Positions 7,069 through 14,920 of a stretch of 64,000 nucleotides of DNA are shown in pieces. The notes under the pieces were generated by a model. It was not told the DNA's origin, searched no databases, and saw nothing but the letters and a program-made list of their open reading frames with translations. The stretch is from Fimbriimonadales bacterium (GTDB taxonomy: Bacteria > Armatimonadota > Fimbriimonadia > Fimbriimonadales > GBS-DC). The translations under genes and the position numbers were made by a program. The stretch's first letter is position 1; each line of letters opens with the position of its first letter. The stretch lies in assembly GCA_025998675.1 (NCBI GenBank), contig AP024673.1, positions 2,178,562-2,242,561 of the forward strand. The letters run 5' to 3'.

Positions 7069-8922
7069 TCAGAACCAGATCGTTAACTGCGCGGAGCGCG
7101 AGACCCCGTTGTAAGTGGCGGTAATCGTCACCGTCGTGACGAATCCCCCAGCGGTCGTGCGAATGGTGAAGTTCGCGCTGGTTGCCCCCGCGGGGATGGT
7201 CACCGTGCTGGGCGCTTGCGCCCGTGTGGAGCTGCTCCGTAGTTGAACCACAATCCCACCTGCAGGCGCTGGCGCACTGAGCGTCACAGTGCCGGTCGCC
7301 GAGCCGCCCCCCAGCACAGTGGTCGGGCTGATGGTGAGCGACTGGAGCGTGATGTCTGATTCCGAAAGTATAGTCAAAGTCGCCTGACGCGAGACGCCCG
7401 CGGCGGAAGCGGTGATGGTTATCGGTGTGGAGCGGTTCACGCGGCGGGTGAGGATCTCAAAGGTTGCGGTGCGTTGCCCCGCAGGCACAATCAGATGGCT
7501 GGGCAGGAGGGTCAGCCGCGCCGTCGCGTTGCTGCCCAGTTGCACGAGGAAACCGCCTTCAGGCGCAGGCGCGGTGAGGGTGACTGTGCCCACCACGCGA
7601 TTGCCGCCCACCACGCTCGACGGGTTCAGGCTCAGACTGCTCAGGCTCGGCTGCGTCGGACCGCCGCCTCCAACCGCCTGCAACGCACGGTACACATTCA
7701 ACCGACCCGCGCCCGACGCGATCGTGCGACCGTTGTAGGGCTGGTAGGGGTCTACATTCGTCTCCAGCGCACTGCGCAGCTCAGCGTTCGTCAAATTCGG
7801 ATTGTGCGACCACAGCACCGCCGCCGCGCCCGCCACATGCGGACACGCCATCGAGGTACCGCTCAACGAACGATACTGATTACTCGGATAGGTCGACAAA
7901 ATGCTCACCCCAGGCGCCGCGATGTCTACCCACGAACCGTACTGCGAAAAACTCGCCAGCGTGTCCGACGAATCGGTCGCCGCCACCGCGATGCTGTTCG
8001 TGTAATACGCAGGATACTGCGGCGAGGAACTCCCGCCGTTCCCTGCCGCAACCACCACCAGACAGCCGCGCGTCCACGCATAGTTCACCGCGTCCTGCAA
8101 CTGCTGCGCGCCCGAACCCGCGCCCAGACTGAGGCTGAGAATATGCGCCCCGTTGTCCGCCGCCCAGGTAATCCCGCGCGCCACCGCGTCCAGACTGCCC
8201 GAACCGCTGGAGTTCAGCGTTTTGACAGGCATCAGCTGCACATAGGCGTTGCTGTTGGCGACCGCAGGGTTCCACGCCGCCACGCCCGCGACGCCAATCC
8301 CGTTGTTGATTTCGGCGGCGGCAATCCCCGCACAGTGCGTGCCGTGTCCGTTGTCGTCCAGCGCGTTGGTGGTGTTGCTCAGCGTGTTGTAGCCGTAGAC
8401 CGCGCCGTTGCTGTGCCGACGCATCTTGTTGGCGAGGTCGGGGTGGTTGGAATCGATGCCCGTGTCGATAATCGCGATGTAGACGGTGCGCTGGGGCTGC
8501 CAGAGGTCCCACGCGAGGTTCGCCTGAATGCGCGCCAGTCCGTATTGCTGGCTGTAGCTGGGGTCGTTGGGGTTAGCGAAGGCGAAGGCGAGGTAGTTGG
8601 GTTCGACATAGCGCACGCCAGGCAGGGCGCGCAGGAACTCGCCTGCGTCCTGCATCGTGAGGGTGGGGTCGAGTTTGACCACGAAGCTGTGGATGGGCGG
8701 GTTGTGGGCGGTGATGGTTCCGACCATTTCCATCGCGGCGAGCGGGAGGGCGAGGTCGCTGGCTTCCAAGCCGACGACCAGCTCACCCGGCACGAAGGGG
8801 TGTTCAATCTGCGCGGGGTTCAGCGGCGCTGGCATAGCCAGTTCTGCCGAGACCTGCGCCTGTGTCTGCTGAAAAACGAGCAGCAAACCGAGATATCCGA
8901 TAAGACGCCAGAGTATCCTCAT
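7069..8922 (-). CDS. Secreted subtilisin-family (S8) protease with two C-terminal Ig-like repeats
   Basis: A 617-residue exported serine protease. It has a signal peptide (MRILWRLIGYLGLLLVF), a propeptide-like region to about residue 115, then the S8 domain with Asp153 (IIDTGID), His193 (GHGTHCAGI), oxyanion Asn294 (AAGNGG) and Ser356 (GTSMACPHV). The tail has two tandem repeats of about 90 residues, starting LSSLSLNPSSVVGG and LQSLTISPTTVLGG, each with a TVTL(T/S)APAP core; these are Ig-like beta domains probably used for surface binding. The start is chosen five codons inside the longest frame because GGAGG lies 6 bases upstream of that ATG. Confidence 0.93.
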   Translation of the reverse strand: MRILWRLIGYLGLLLVFQQTQAQVSAELAMPAPLNPAQIEHPFVPGELVVGLEASDLALPLAAMEMVGTITAHNPPIHSFVVKLDPTLTMQDAGEFLRALPGVRYVEPNYLAFAFANPNDPSYSQQYGLARIQANLAWDLWQPQRTVYIAIIDTGIDSNHPDLANKMRRHSNGAVYGYNTLSNTTNALDDNGHGTHCAGIAAAEINNGIGVAGVAAWNPAVANSNAYVQLMPVKTLNSSGSGSLDAVARGITWAADNGAHILSLSLGAGSGAQQLQDAVNYAWTRGCLVVVAAGNGGSSSPQYPAYYTNSIAVAATDSSDTLASFSQYGSWVDIAAPGVSILSTYPSNQYRSLSGTSMACPHVAGAAAVLWSHNPNLTNAELRSALETNVDPYQPYNGRTIASGAGRLNVYRALQAVGGGGPTQPSLSSLSLNPSSVVGGNRVVGTVTLTAPAPEGGFLVQLGSNATARLTLLPSHLIVPAGQRTATFEILTRRVNRSTPITITASAAGVSRQATLTILSESDITLQSLTISPTTVLGGGSATGTVTLSAPAPAGGIVVQLRSSSTRAQAPSTVTIPAGATSANFTIRTTAGGFVTTVTITATYNGVSRSAQLTIWF

Positions 8923-8952
8923 AGCAACCTCCAGCACTCATTATAGCCCAAA

Positions 8953-9774
8953 TTATTCGGGGGCAGGCGCATCACACACCACGCGAATGCCCACGAACGG
9001 CGCGTCCGAGAGCCACCAGCGGCTCTTGGGGTACTGTGGGTCGGTCATGTTCCAGTCGGGCGTCTGGCGGGCGCGCGCCCCCGGATGAACCGTGTCGGGC
9101 TTGTCCATAAACGAGCCGCCGCACGCCACCGCCTTGCCATCCAGCCCGACGCACCACTCCATCACATTGCCCAGCGTGTCGTACAGCCCCCAGGCGTTGG
9201 GCTGCTTGCGGGCGACTTTGTGCGGCTTGAGGTCCGAATTGTCCAGATGCCACGCGACGGCGTCCAGCTGCTCCTTTGGGAGCGGCGCGCGCGTCAGCAC
9301 GCCTGCACGCGCGGCGTACTCCCACTCCGCTTCGGTCGGCAGGCGGTACGACTTGCCCGTCATGCGGCTGAGCCACTCGCAGTAGCGTTGCGCCGCCATA
9401 AAGGTCATGCCGATTGCGGGGTTGCCCTCGTAGCCGAAGCCGCGATCAATCGCGCCGTAGGGCTTGCTCGGCTTGGCGATGGCGTCCGCTTCGCGCGCCT
9501 TCTCCACCTCTGCGATGTCCTTGTTGAACGCATAGGTTCCGTACTCGTCCCAGGTCACTTCGGTTTTGCCAATCCAGAAGCCCTTGAGTTCGACAACCTG
9601 CGTTTTGCTGGGGTCTTCGGGGTCGGGCAGCTCGATGCGTCCGGGTGGGATATAGACCATCTCGAATTCAACCGTTGTGCTGGGGAGTCGCTCCTTGAAG
9701 GTTTTGGGGGCAGGTGGGAGCGCGTGCGCCAGAACGGCAAGCGCGATACAGCACAGGGACAACATTCTGCTCAT
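8953..9774 (-). CDS. Exported FGE/sulfatase-modifying-factor-fold protein, non-catalytic
   Basis: A 273-residue protein with a signal peptide (LSLCCIALAVLAHALP) and an FGE-sulfatase (C-type-lectin-like) domain: FEMVYIPPG, KTEVTWDEY, YRLPTEAEWEYAARAG, NAWGLYDTLGNVMEWC and FVGIRVVCD are the usual landmarks in order. The cysteine pair that makes formylglycine in true FGE, which follows the RGGS motif, is absent: the segment reads CGGSFMDKPDTVHPGARAR. It is therefore more likely a binding or structural relative. A TACACT -10 (9782-9787) lies 7 bases before the ATG, so the message is probably leaderless. Confidence 0.85.
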   Translation of the reverse strand: MSRMLSLCCIALAVLAHALPPAPKTFKERLPSTTVEFEMVYIPPGRIELPDPEDPSKTQVVELKGFWIGKTEVTWDEYGTYAFNKDIAEVEKAREADAIAKPSKPYGAIDRGFGYEGNPAIGMTFMAAQRYCEWLSRMTGKSYRLPTEAEWEYAARAGVLTRAPLPKEQLDAVAWHLDNSDLKPHKVARKQPNAWGLYDTLGNVMEWCVGLDGKAVACGGSFMDKPDTVHPGARARQTPDWNMTDPQYPKSRWWLSDAPFVGIRVVCDAPAPE

Positions 9775-9822
9775 AACTGAGAGTGTACCCTACTGGGTTC
9801 GAGGGGGTACAGTGCTGTGCGA

Positions 9823-10938
9823 CTACCCCGCGCACATGCCCGCGCCGTCCACCGCCTCGCAGGCGTAGAAGCGCGGCTCGTAGGCGGCGCGCGCGCGATA
9901 GAACCGCTCCGCGTCCTGCAGGAACCGCTCCAGTCGCGCGCGTTCGACCAGTGCGACGCACGCGCCGCCGAACCCTGCGCCGGTCATCCGTGCGCCAATC
10001 GCCCCCGCTTGCAGGCACGCCTCGACCATCCTGTCCAGCTCGGCGCAGCTCACCTCGTAGTCGTCGCGCAGCGAGGCGTGCGACGCCAGCATCAACGCGC
10101 GCACCTGCGCCGTATCCGCGCGGCGCAGCGCGTCCAGGAACGCCAGCACGCGCGCGTTTTCGCCCACCACATGGCGCGCGCGCCGACGCGCAGGCTCCTC
10201 CACCAGCGGCAGGTACTGCGCGCCCGCTTCAGCGCTCACATCGCGCAGGGCGACCACCGACTCGCCCAGCACGTCCTGCAATGCGCCTACTGCCTGCTCG
10301 CACTGCGCCCGACGCAGGTTGTAGTCCGACTCGGCAAGCGCGCGCGGTTTGCCCGTGTCGGCGACCACGATTGCCCACGCAGACGGGATGGGAACCTGTT
10401 GTGTCGCCTGCGTGCGCGTGTCCAGAAACAGCGCGTGCCCCGCCTGACAGAGCAGGCTCGCCGCCTGATCCATCAGCCCGCAGCGCACGCCCGCGTACTG
10501 ATGTTCCGCCTGCTGGCACAGGCGCGCCAGCGTGAGCCGATCCAGCCGCAGGTCGTCTATGGCGTCCCACAGCACGGCGAACGCCGCCTCCAGCGCGGCG
10601 GAGGAACTCAGCCCTGCGCCCAGCGGCAGACGGCTGCACAGCGTTGCGTCCACGCCCGTGAGCGTGCGCCCCGTATGGCGCTGCACCATCGCCGCCACGC
10701 CCGCTACATAACGGATGAACCCTTCGGGCAACTGCTCTGGGGGCGGCAGCTCGGCAAGGTTCAGCGTGTGCTGTTCATCGAGCGTCTCGGAGTAAACCTG
10801 GCACAGCGCGTCCGTGCGCGGCTGGGCGTACACGCGCGTCTCGAGGCTGATTGCGACAGGCAGCACATAGCCGTCGTTGTAGTCGGTATGCTCGCCGATG
10901 AGGTTCACCCGCCCTGGCGCCCGCACGCACAGCATCAT
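9823..10938 (-). CDS. galK: Galactokinase
   Basis: A 371-residue GHMP kinase that phosphorylates galactose to galactose-1-phosphate in the Leloir pathway. The galactokinase signature APGRVNLIGEHTDYNDGYVLP is at residues 7-27, the ATP-loop motif PLGAGLSSSAALE at about 120, and the C-terminal GHMP motif MTGAGFGGACVAL near 325. Length is normal for the family. No galT or galE is nearby. It overlaps the upstream DUF2203 gene by four bases (ATGA). Confidence 0.94.
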   Translation of the reverse strand: MMLCVRAPGRVNLIGEHTDYNDGYVLPVAISLETRVYAQPRTDALCQVYSETLDEQHTLNLAELPPPEQLPEGFIRYVAGVAAMVQRHTGRTLTGVDATLCSRLPLGAGLSSSAALEAAFAVLWDAIDDLRLDRLTLARLCQQAEHQYAGVRCGLMDQAASLLCQAGHALFLDTRTQATQQVPIPSAWAIVVADTGKPRALAESDYNLRRAQCEQAVGALQDVLGESVVALRDVSAEAGAQYLPLVEEPARRRARHVVGENARVLAFLDALRRADTAQVRALMLASHASLRDDYEVSCAELDRMVEACLQAGAIGARMTGAGFGGACVALVERARLERFLQDAERFYRARAAYEPRFYACEAVDGAGMCAG

Positions 10939-11345
10939 TCGTCCTCCCAGAGCGGCTTGCGCTCCCGAAATCCCGTGTCCAGCTCATGATAATACTGCAC
11001 GCGCTTCTCGCCCAGCCGCCAGCAGAGCAGCACCTCGCGCCCCTCGCGCAGGTGCGGGAAGTCCACAATCCCTTGCTCAATATCGCGCAGCAGCACGCCC
11101 ATCGTGTGCAGCTCGTCGACCGCTTTGTGAATTTCGGGGGCAATCGGGGACGACTCCCACTCGGGGTGTTTGCCGTTCGTCTGGGCGCGCTGGAACAGCT
11201 CGGTTTCCTTCTCGGCGTATTCCTCGCGCAGGCGTCGGAGCATCGCCTGCAAGCGGAGTAGTTTGACGCTCAGGTCGGGCAGGAGCGCATTCGCTTCGGC
11301 GACGGTGAAATAGCGTTGGAACGGCTTTCGACGACGCTTGCGCAT
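10935..11345 (-). CDS. DUF2203 family protein
   Basis: A 136-residue protein. RYFTVAEANALLPDLSVKL at the N-terminus and the end (VDFPHLREGREVLLCWRLGEKRVQYYHELDTGFRERKPL) are typical of DUF2203, a widespread family without known function. The middle is a predicted coiled coil (LRLQAMLRRLREEYAEKETEL). An ATTATA (plus-strand view, 11354-11359; TATAAT on the minus strand) lies 8 bases before the ATG, so the message is leaderless. It is translationally coupled to galK, although no functional link is known. Confidence 0.8.
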   Translation of the reverse strand: MRKRRRKPFQRYFTVAEANALLPDLSVKLLRLQAMLRRLREEYAEKETELFQRAQTNGKHPEWESSPIAPEIHKAVDELHTMGVLLRDIEQGIVDFPHLREGREVLLCWRLGEKRVQYYHELDTGFRERKPLWEDE

Positions 11346-11405
11346 AGCGTTGGATTATACCCCTGCGCTCCACGCAGACGCTTGCAATTCCGTCGTTGCG
11401 GGGGG

Positions 11406-11700
11406 TATACTACACTGCCTTGCAGTGCGTGGCACGCGCTGCACGCGGAATCCCAAAGGGGGGAGGCGAGACGGGCGCTATGTCGCGGTCCAACTCGGTG
11501 TCCGAGAACGGTTTCCGCCGAACTACCGCGGAGATTGACCGATGCCGTTTTGGATCCACGCCACATAGGCGCTTGTGCCCCTCGGGGCGCGCTGGAAGCG
11601 TCTGGTACCGAAACCGACCGCGCAAAACCACCCAAATCGCCTCCGGGTTCGGGGTAGCCGCAGCTGCCCGCGAAACTCGGTCGTAGCGCACAGCTACGAG
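11406..11700 (+). ncRNA. Large structured leader RNA before speD (candidate riboswitch)
   Basis: A promoter (GG-TATACT, 11406-11411) opens a gene-free leader of about 310 bases before speD. Pairings visible by eye: a 5' hairpin (11421-11443, 10 pairs); a closing stem GGAGGCGA (11462-11469) with TCGCCTCC (11637-11644), prolonged outward by GAA-CCC (from 11448) with GGGTTC (11645-11650); a 13-pair stem with one bulge (11471-11483 with 11563-11576); stacked on it CGCGGT (11484-11489) with ACCGCG (11525-11530), enclosing CTCGG-TGT-CCGAG; a GC hairpin at 11577-11588; and a 3' hairpin TCGTAGC/GCTACGA (11681-11699) just before the ribosome site. The three-dimensional nesting is unlike chance. I match it to no riboswitch class I know. 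Its position suggests control of polyamine synthesis, perhaps by SAM or a polyamine, which is inference. Confidence 0.6.
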
Positions 11701-11728
11701 ACAGATACTCTTGTCAGGAGATACAACG

Positions 11729-12283
11729 ATGATGAAGGTTGGCATTCTGGGGCGCCGACCTGCGCGGTCGACGATGCGCGTCTGGGCGCAGTCGGTCTGG
11801 CGCAGCGCGCGCGATTGGATTGTACGGATGTTCGCACCGTCGGCTCGGCAGGCGGTTGTCTCGCCGCTGACGCAGGGGTTCGAGTACGAACTCGCCCCGC
11901 GCAGTCTGCGTCAGGACGACCAGCGCGCGCTGGGCACGCACCTGCTGGTGGAACTCTACGGCTGCAACGGGCGCACGCTGGAGCGCGTTTCGTATGTGGA
12001 AGACGCCCTCGTGCGCGCCGCCCACGAGTCGAACGCGCATATCGTGAGCCATTTCTTCCACGAGTTCGAACCGTATGGCGTGTCGGGCGTGGTGGTCATT
12101 GAGGAGTCGCACTTCACCATCCACACATGGCCCGAGCGACGCTACGCCGCGATTGACCTGTTCTTCTGCTCCGAGACGGTGGACGCAGAGCGCGCGCTGG
12201 AGGTGCTGCGCCGCGCGTTCGAGCCAGAGCAGATCGATGTGATGCTGATTCGGCGCGGGGTGCTGGAACGCACGCCGGGTTGA
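11729..12283 (+). CDS. speD: S-adenosylmethionine decarboxylase proenzyme
   Basis: A 184-residue AdoMet decarboxylase of the small bacterial class (SpeH/SpeD type). It makes decarboxylated SAM, the aminopropyl donor for spermidine. The self-cleavage and active-site motif EESHFTIHTWPE is present; the Ser becomes the pyruvoyl group. GTHLLVELYGCN and AHIVSHFFHEFEPYGVSG also match. An N-terminal extension of about 55 residues (basic, with RVWAQSVWRSARDWIV) precedes the usual start and is unexplained. AGGAG lies 8 bases before ATG 11729. The stop overlaps a possible TTG start of metX. Confidence 0.9.
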   Translation: MMKVGILGRRPARSTMRVWAQSVWRSARDWIVRMFAPSARQAVVSPLTQGFEYELAPRSLRQDDQRALGTHLLVELYGCNGRTLERVSYVEDALVRAAHESNAHIVSHFFHEFEPYGVSGVVVIEESHFTIHTWPERRYAAIDLFFCSETVDAERALEVLRRAFEPEQIDVMLIRRGVLERTPG

Positions 12284-12324
12284 CTGGCGAGCGCGTCGCG
12301 CCCCCGCGCGACCTGCAAGCAACG

Positions 12325-13491
12325 ATGGAACCGACGCTTGACGCCGCGCTGCGAGCGGACGCGCCCGCCTCAGAAGGCGAGGTGGGGCTGGTTGCGCCGC
12401 AGCGCGCCGTCTTCCCCAACGGTTTAGCACTGACGAACGGGCAGCGCCTCGCGCCCGTCGAAGCCGCCTACGAGACCTATGGCGCGCTCGCGCCCGACAA
12501 AAGCAATGTGATTCTACTGTGCCACGCCCTTTCGGGCGGCGCGCACGCCGCAGGCAGGCATCACCCCGACGAACGCAAGCCCGGCTGGTGGGACCTCTAC
12601 ATCGGTCCCAACAAAGCGTTGGATACGAACCGCTTTTTTATTATCTGTGTGAATGTGCTGGCAAGCCCCTACGGAACCACCTCGCCCCTCTCGATAGACC
12701 CCGCCACGGGCGAACCCTACCACCTGAACTTTCCCCCGATTCGCGTCGCGGACTGGGTGGAGCTGGAGCGCATGGTACTGGAATCGCTGGGCATCGAGCG
12801 GCTGTATGCGGTGGTGGGCGGCTCCACAGGCGGGATGCGGGCGTTCGAATGGGCGGTGCGCTACCCGGAGCGTGTGCGCAAGGCGCTGGTCATCGCCGCG
12901 CCCGCGCGCTCCAGCCCGATGGTGATTGCGCTCAACCACATTCAGCGGCAGACCATCCTGATGGGGCTGGAACACGGCGGGCTGGACGGCGCGAATCGCG
13001 GGCTGATGCTCGCGCGCATGCTGGCGCACATCTCTTACCTGTCGGAACACGCGCTCTGGAGCAAGTTCGGACGCGATACCACACCCGAAACCGAGTTCTG
13101 GAGCGTACTGTTCCAGGTGGAGAGCTACCTCGAATACAAGGCGACCACCTTCCTGCAGCGGTTTGACCCGTTCTGCTACCTGTATATCACCCGCGCGATG
13201 GACGCCTTCGATCTGGGCTATACTTATGGTGGCGGCGATTTGCGGCGGGCGATGGAGCGCGTGCAGGCGACGATGCGCTTTGTGAGCTTCACCTCCGACT
13301 GGCTCTTTCCCCCATCGGGGCAACAGGAGGCGGTGGAGGTTTTGCAGTCGCTGGGTAAACGCGCCGACCATGTGGTCATCGATAGCCCGTGGGGACACGA
13401 CTCGTTTCTGGTGGAGCGCGTGAAGCCGCAGTTGAAGCCGGTGCTGAAGGAGTTTCTGGAGCGCGATGCTGACGGAGTGGCTGGCGTTTGA
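12325..13491 (+). CDS. metX: Homoserine O-acetyltransferase
   Basis: An alpha/beta-hydrolase-fold acyltransferase (388 residues from ATG 12325; 403 from a TTG at 12280 that overlaps the speD stop). It activates homoserine for methionine synthesis. Landmarks: VILLCHALSGGAHAAG, GWWDLYIGPNKALDTNRFFIIC, nucleophile elbow GGSTGG (usually GGSMGG), and the C-terminal Asp (FTSDWLFPP) and His (GHDSFLVE) of the triad. The acyl donor (acetyl versus succinyl) is assigned from the family only. The partner O-acetylhomoserine sulfhydrylase is 31 kb away. It overlaps the next gene by 26 bases. Confidence 0.92.
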   Translation: MEPTLDAALRADAPASEGEVGLVAPQRAVFPNGLALTNGQRLAPVEAAYETYGALAPDKSNVILLCHALSGGAHAAGRHHPDERKPGWWDLYIGPNKALDTNRFFIICVNVLASPYGTTSPLSIDPATGEPYHLNFPPIRVADWVELERMVLESLGIERLYAVVGGSTGGMRAFEWAVRYPERVRKALVIAAPARSSPMVIALNHIQRQTILMGLEHGGLDGANRGLMLARMLAHISYLSEHALWSKFGRDTTPETEFWSVLFQVESYLEYKATTFLQRFDPFCYLYITRAMDAFDLGYTYGGGDLRRAMERVQATMRFVSFTSDWLFPPSGQQEAVEVLQSLGKRADHVVIDSPWGHDSFLVERVKPQLKPVLKEFLERDADGVAGV

Positions 13492-14278
13492 TTTTGTGCG
13501 CGCGGCGCTGCTGGCGATGGCGCTGCTGGCGGCGGTCTATCCGCTGTTGGGGGTCTTCGTGGTGGGGCAGCGGGCGGCGTATTTCAGCGACGCGGTGGCG
13601 CACTCGGCGTTCATCGGCGCGGCGATAGCAGGGCTTCTGGGGTGGCAACTGGGCGATGCGTTGCTGCTGACGGCGCCGCTGTTCGCGCTGCTGATTGCCT
13701 GGTTTCAGGCGCGCACGAACCTGCCCACAGACACCCTGCTCGTGGTCGCGATTACGGGCGTGTCGGGGCTGGGAATCGCGCTGGTGAGCCTCACGGAGAC
13801 GCCGCTGGCGCTGGGCGCGCTGCTGTTCGGCGATGTGCTGGCGCTGGAGGCGGGCGATTTGTGGCGGCTCTTCGGCGTGGACTGCCTCGCGCTGGCGATG
13901 CTGCTGGGACTGGCGCGCCCGTTGATTCGGATTGGCTTCCATCGCGAGCTGGCGCAGGCGCAGGGCGTGCCCGTGCGCGCGGTGGAGACGCTTTTTCTGC
14001 TGGGGCTTGCTGTGGCAGTGGCGGTCGGCATTCGCGCGGTGGGCATCCTGCCGATTAGCGCGCTGCTGGTGCTGCCTGCGGCGTCGGCGCGGGCGGTGTG
14101 TCAGAGCTTTCGCGCGATGCTCTGGACGAGCGGGCTGCTGGGCGCAAGTAGCCTGGCGATAGGATTCACGCTCGCGCTCTGGCAGCCGATCCCACCTGGC
14201 GCGGCGGTTGCCCTTGTTGCGGCGACGCTTTTCGTGCTGATTGCACTGCTGCGCCCTGCCCAAGGAGCGCGCACATGA
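13466..14278 (+). CDS. Metal ABC transporter permease (ZnuB/MntB family)
   Basis: A 270-residue membrane protein with about eight hydrophobic segments and the ABC-3 family signatures VYPLLGVFVVGQRAAYFSDAVAHSAFIGAA near the N-terminus and VGIRAVGILPISALLVLPAASA in the C-terminal half. These proteins carry zinc, manganese or iron across the inner membrane with an ATPase and a binding protein, neither of which is adjacent. It overlaps metX by 26 bases and the VanZ gene by four, so transcription is linked to methionine synthesis rather than to transport partners. Confidence 0.88.
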   Translation: MLTEWLAFDFVRAALLAMALLAAVYPLLGVFVVGQRAAYFSDAVAHSAFIGAAIAGLLGWQLGDALLLTAPLFALLIAWFQARTNLPTDTLLVVAITGVSGLGIALVSLTETPLALGALLFGDVLALEAGDLWRLFGVDCLALAMLLGLARPLIRIGFHRELAQAQGVPVRAVETLFLLGLAVAVAVGIRAVGILPISALLVLPAASARAVCQSFRAMLWTSGLLGASSLAIGFTLALWQPIPPGAAVALVAATLFVLIALLRPAQGART

Positions 14279-14718
14279 CGCGCTGGCTGCCCGCAACGCT
14301 ATGGGTCGGGATGCTACTGGTGATTTTCTATTTCTCGTCGCAAGCAGGCAGCCCGGAAAACTCGGCTGGTTGGATCCTGGGATTCCTGCGCTGGATTGCC
14401 CCGTCGCTGGCGGAGCGACTGACGCCCGAACACCTGCAGCTTCTGAATTACCTGTTTCGCAAGCTGGGGCACGGAACAGGCTACTTTTTGCTGACGCTGG
14501 TGGGCTACTGGGCGTTCCGATACAGTTTTGGCATGGACGCTCCGCGCGCGCGACGCTGGGCAATCATTACCAGTTTCATCCGCGCCGTTCTGGACGAAAT
14601 TCATCAGGCGTTCGTGCCCGGACGCACTGGCACGCCTGTGGATGTGATGATTGACGCCGTGGGGATTGCGCTGGCGGCGTGGCTCATCAGGCGACGGGGT
14701 ATCGTTCGGGGCAGGTGA
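14275..14718 (+). CDS. VanZ family membrane protein
   Basis: A 147-residue protein with four hydrophobic segments. The VanZ-like pattern is visible: IFYFSSQAGS at the end of the first segment, KLGHGTGYFLLTLVGYWAF in the second, and the acidic loop LDEIHQAFVPGRTGTPVDVMIDAVG before the last segment. The family takes its name from a teicoplanin-resistance protein of unknown biochemistry and is common as a general envelope protein. It overlaps the preceding permease gene by four bases (ATGA) and ends the speD-metX transcription unit. Confidence 0.85.
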   Translation: MTRWLPATLWVGMLLVIFYFSSQAGSPENSAGWILGFLRWIAPSLAERLTPEHLQLLNYLFRKLGHGTGYFLLTLVGYWAFRYSFGMDAPRARRWAIITSFIRAVLDEIHQAFVPGRTGTPVDVMIDAVGIALAAWLIRRRGIVRGR

Positions 14719-14780
14719 GGGAGGGGGTACTAAGTGCCTTTGCGCGAGAATTGCGACATCCGCGTGCAATACCGTCTTTA

Positions 14781-14834
14781 TGGAGTGCGGAAGCGGAGCT
14801 TCCGCGAGGCTGAAGCTCCCGCTTCAGCACTCCA
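14781..14834. repeat. Y-shaped palindromic element (REP-like)
   Basis: A 54-base self-complementary element. An outer 8-bp stem (TGGAGTGC with GCACTCCA) encloses two hairpins in a row, GCGGAAGC/GCTTCCGC and CTGAAGC/GCTTCAG, separated by GAGG, giving a three-way cruciform. It lies in the 202-base gap between VanZ and the convergent protease gene. Compact elements like this are often dispersed in high copy; only one copy was seen in this window. Confidence 0.6.
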
Positions 14835-14877
14835 AATTACGCGCATGCGTGAATATGCAACGACATTACAGGGGGTT

Positions 14878-14909
14878 CAGGGTTCCCCGATGAACTTTGG
14901 GGAACCCTG
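14878..14909. terminator. GGGTTCCCC-type hairpin terminator
   Basis: An 11-bp stem (CAGGGTTCCCC with GGGGAACCCTG) directly after the stop codon of the minus-strand protease gene. No T-run follows on either strand. An almost identical stem with a shorter loop ends the E1 gene at 50839-50868, so this appears to be a recurrent end-of-transcript hairpin here. Confidence 0.55.
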
Positions 14910-14920
14910 CGAACGAACGA

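Noticed and set aside
9783-10535. Arg/Pro-rich open frames on the plus strand over galK
   Set aside because: High-GC shadow frames antisense to clear galactokinase motifs; their compositions (Arg, Ala, Pro) are those of random GC-rich reading. The same applies to most other antisense frames in the window.
11346-11710. tmRNA, RNase P RNA or 6S RNA in the gap before speD
   Set aside because: No tmRNA start, tag or T-arm, no AGGAAAGTC of RNase P, and the fold is multi-branched rather than one long 6S-type hairpin; left as an unclassified leader.
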